Origin: a virus
DNA: 31,362 bases
Reading direction: 5' to 3' (one strand)
IMG/VR virus record: IMGVR_UViG_3300034374_009179
Location: 1-31,362 of that record
Both the position numbers and the translations under genes were made by a program. Positions within the stretch are counted from its first letter, which is position 1; every line of letters starts with the position of its first letter. Under the pieces are notes generated by a model. That model was not told the origin of the DNA. It was given only the letters and a program-made list of their open reading frames with translations, and made no database searches. This document shows, piece by piece, positions 31,204 to 31,362 of this stretch.

Positions 31204-31362
31204 ATATAGCCGCCGTTATAGAACACTTAGGCCCATCACAAAAATCGTTCTATTTAATAAAAGAATTTAACAAGGCCATAAATAGAAAAGACATGTGTGT
31301 TTCTGTCTTTTTTCAAAAATCTACAGTGCCAGTAGTTCCATTGATGTTTTCATCTAAGAGCG
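31200..31362 (+). CDS. Partial gene at window end, possible glycosyltransferase
   Basis: ATG 31200 shares bases with the TGA of the preceding fragment. The 54 visible codons (M-N-I-A-A-V-I-E-H-L-G-P-S-Q-K-S, then L-I-K-E-F-N-K-A-I and V-S-V-F-F-Q-K) have no stop before the window ends. The start resembles the first strand and helix of a GT-B enzyme, and the location in the cluster supports this, but too little is present to assign a family. Confidence 0.55.
   Translation, partial: MNIAAVIEHLGPSQKSFYLIKEFNKAINRKDMCVSVFFQKSTVPVVPLMFSSKS

Noticed and set aside
1-31362. tRNA genes, CRISPR arrays, long repeats, strong promoters or terminators
   Set aside because: Genes overlap or nearly touch throughout; the short gaps show ribosome binding sites but I saw no cloverleaf, repeat array, convincing promoter pair or hairpin with a T-run.

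Overview
The window is an AT-rich, fully packed piece of a tailed-phage genome. Every supported gene lies on the + strand, most neighbours overlap or touch (ATGA, TAATG and longer overlaps), and no gap without a gene exceeds about 60 bases. The gene set is phage-like: B12-dependent ribonucleotide reductase, dUTPase, PhoH, RecA-type recombinase, DnaB helicase, DnaG-type primase, dNMP kinase, a DnaE-type polymerase, SSB, one tail-tube-like protein and many glycosyltransferases. Nothing in the sequence fixes the host. An aquatic tailed phage is an inference, based on similarity of the layout to 'fractured' intein-bearing genes known from marine metagenomes. The window starts inside nrdJ and ends inside a gene of unknown exact function in the glycosyltransferase cluster.

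Layout. Positions 1-5754 hold nucleotide metabolism and auxiliary genes: nrdJ with an intein, a small membrane peptide, dut, a tail-tube-like protein, phoH and a zinc-ribbon protein. Positions 5755-7554 hold five small unrecognised genes. Positions 7547-15713 hold recombination and replication genes: RecA, a nuclease, an unknown protein in the UvsY position, a zinc protein, DnaB, primase, dNMP kinase, a RecB/Cas4-like nuclease carrying a class 3 intein, and a second small nuclease. A lone glycosyltransferase follows at 15706-16608. Positions 16596-22468 hold a DNA polymerase III alpha subunit broken into three ORFs, with a 76-aa ORF and a DnaQ-like exonuclease between pieces 1 and 2 and a free-standing homing endonuclease between pieces 2 and 3. 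SSB follows at 22475. From 22776 to the end is a cluster of glycosyltransferases with a sugar-nucleotidyltransferase-like gene.

The most striking content is the set of protein-splicing elements: three contiguous inteins and one naturally split intein, in three genes for dNTP synthesis and DNA processing. The nrdJ intein (LAGLIDADG type) sits directly before the catalytic cysteine. The nuclease intein (class 3, LAGLIDADG type, Gly at position 1) sits directly after the catalytic D-W-K. The second dnaE piece carries an endonuclease-free mini-intein and ends in an N-terminal half-intein. The matching C-terminal half-intein opens the third piece, and a NUMOD3/Vsr-like homing endonuclease gene lies between. 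Pieces 2 and 3 should be joined by protein trans-splicing. Piece 1, which carries all three catalytic aspartates, shows no intein sequence and should work as a separate polypeptide, so the active polymerase is predicted to be a two-chain enzyme made from three genes.
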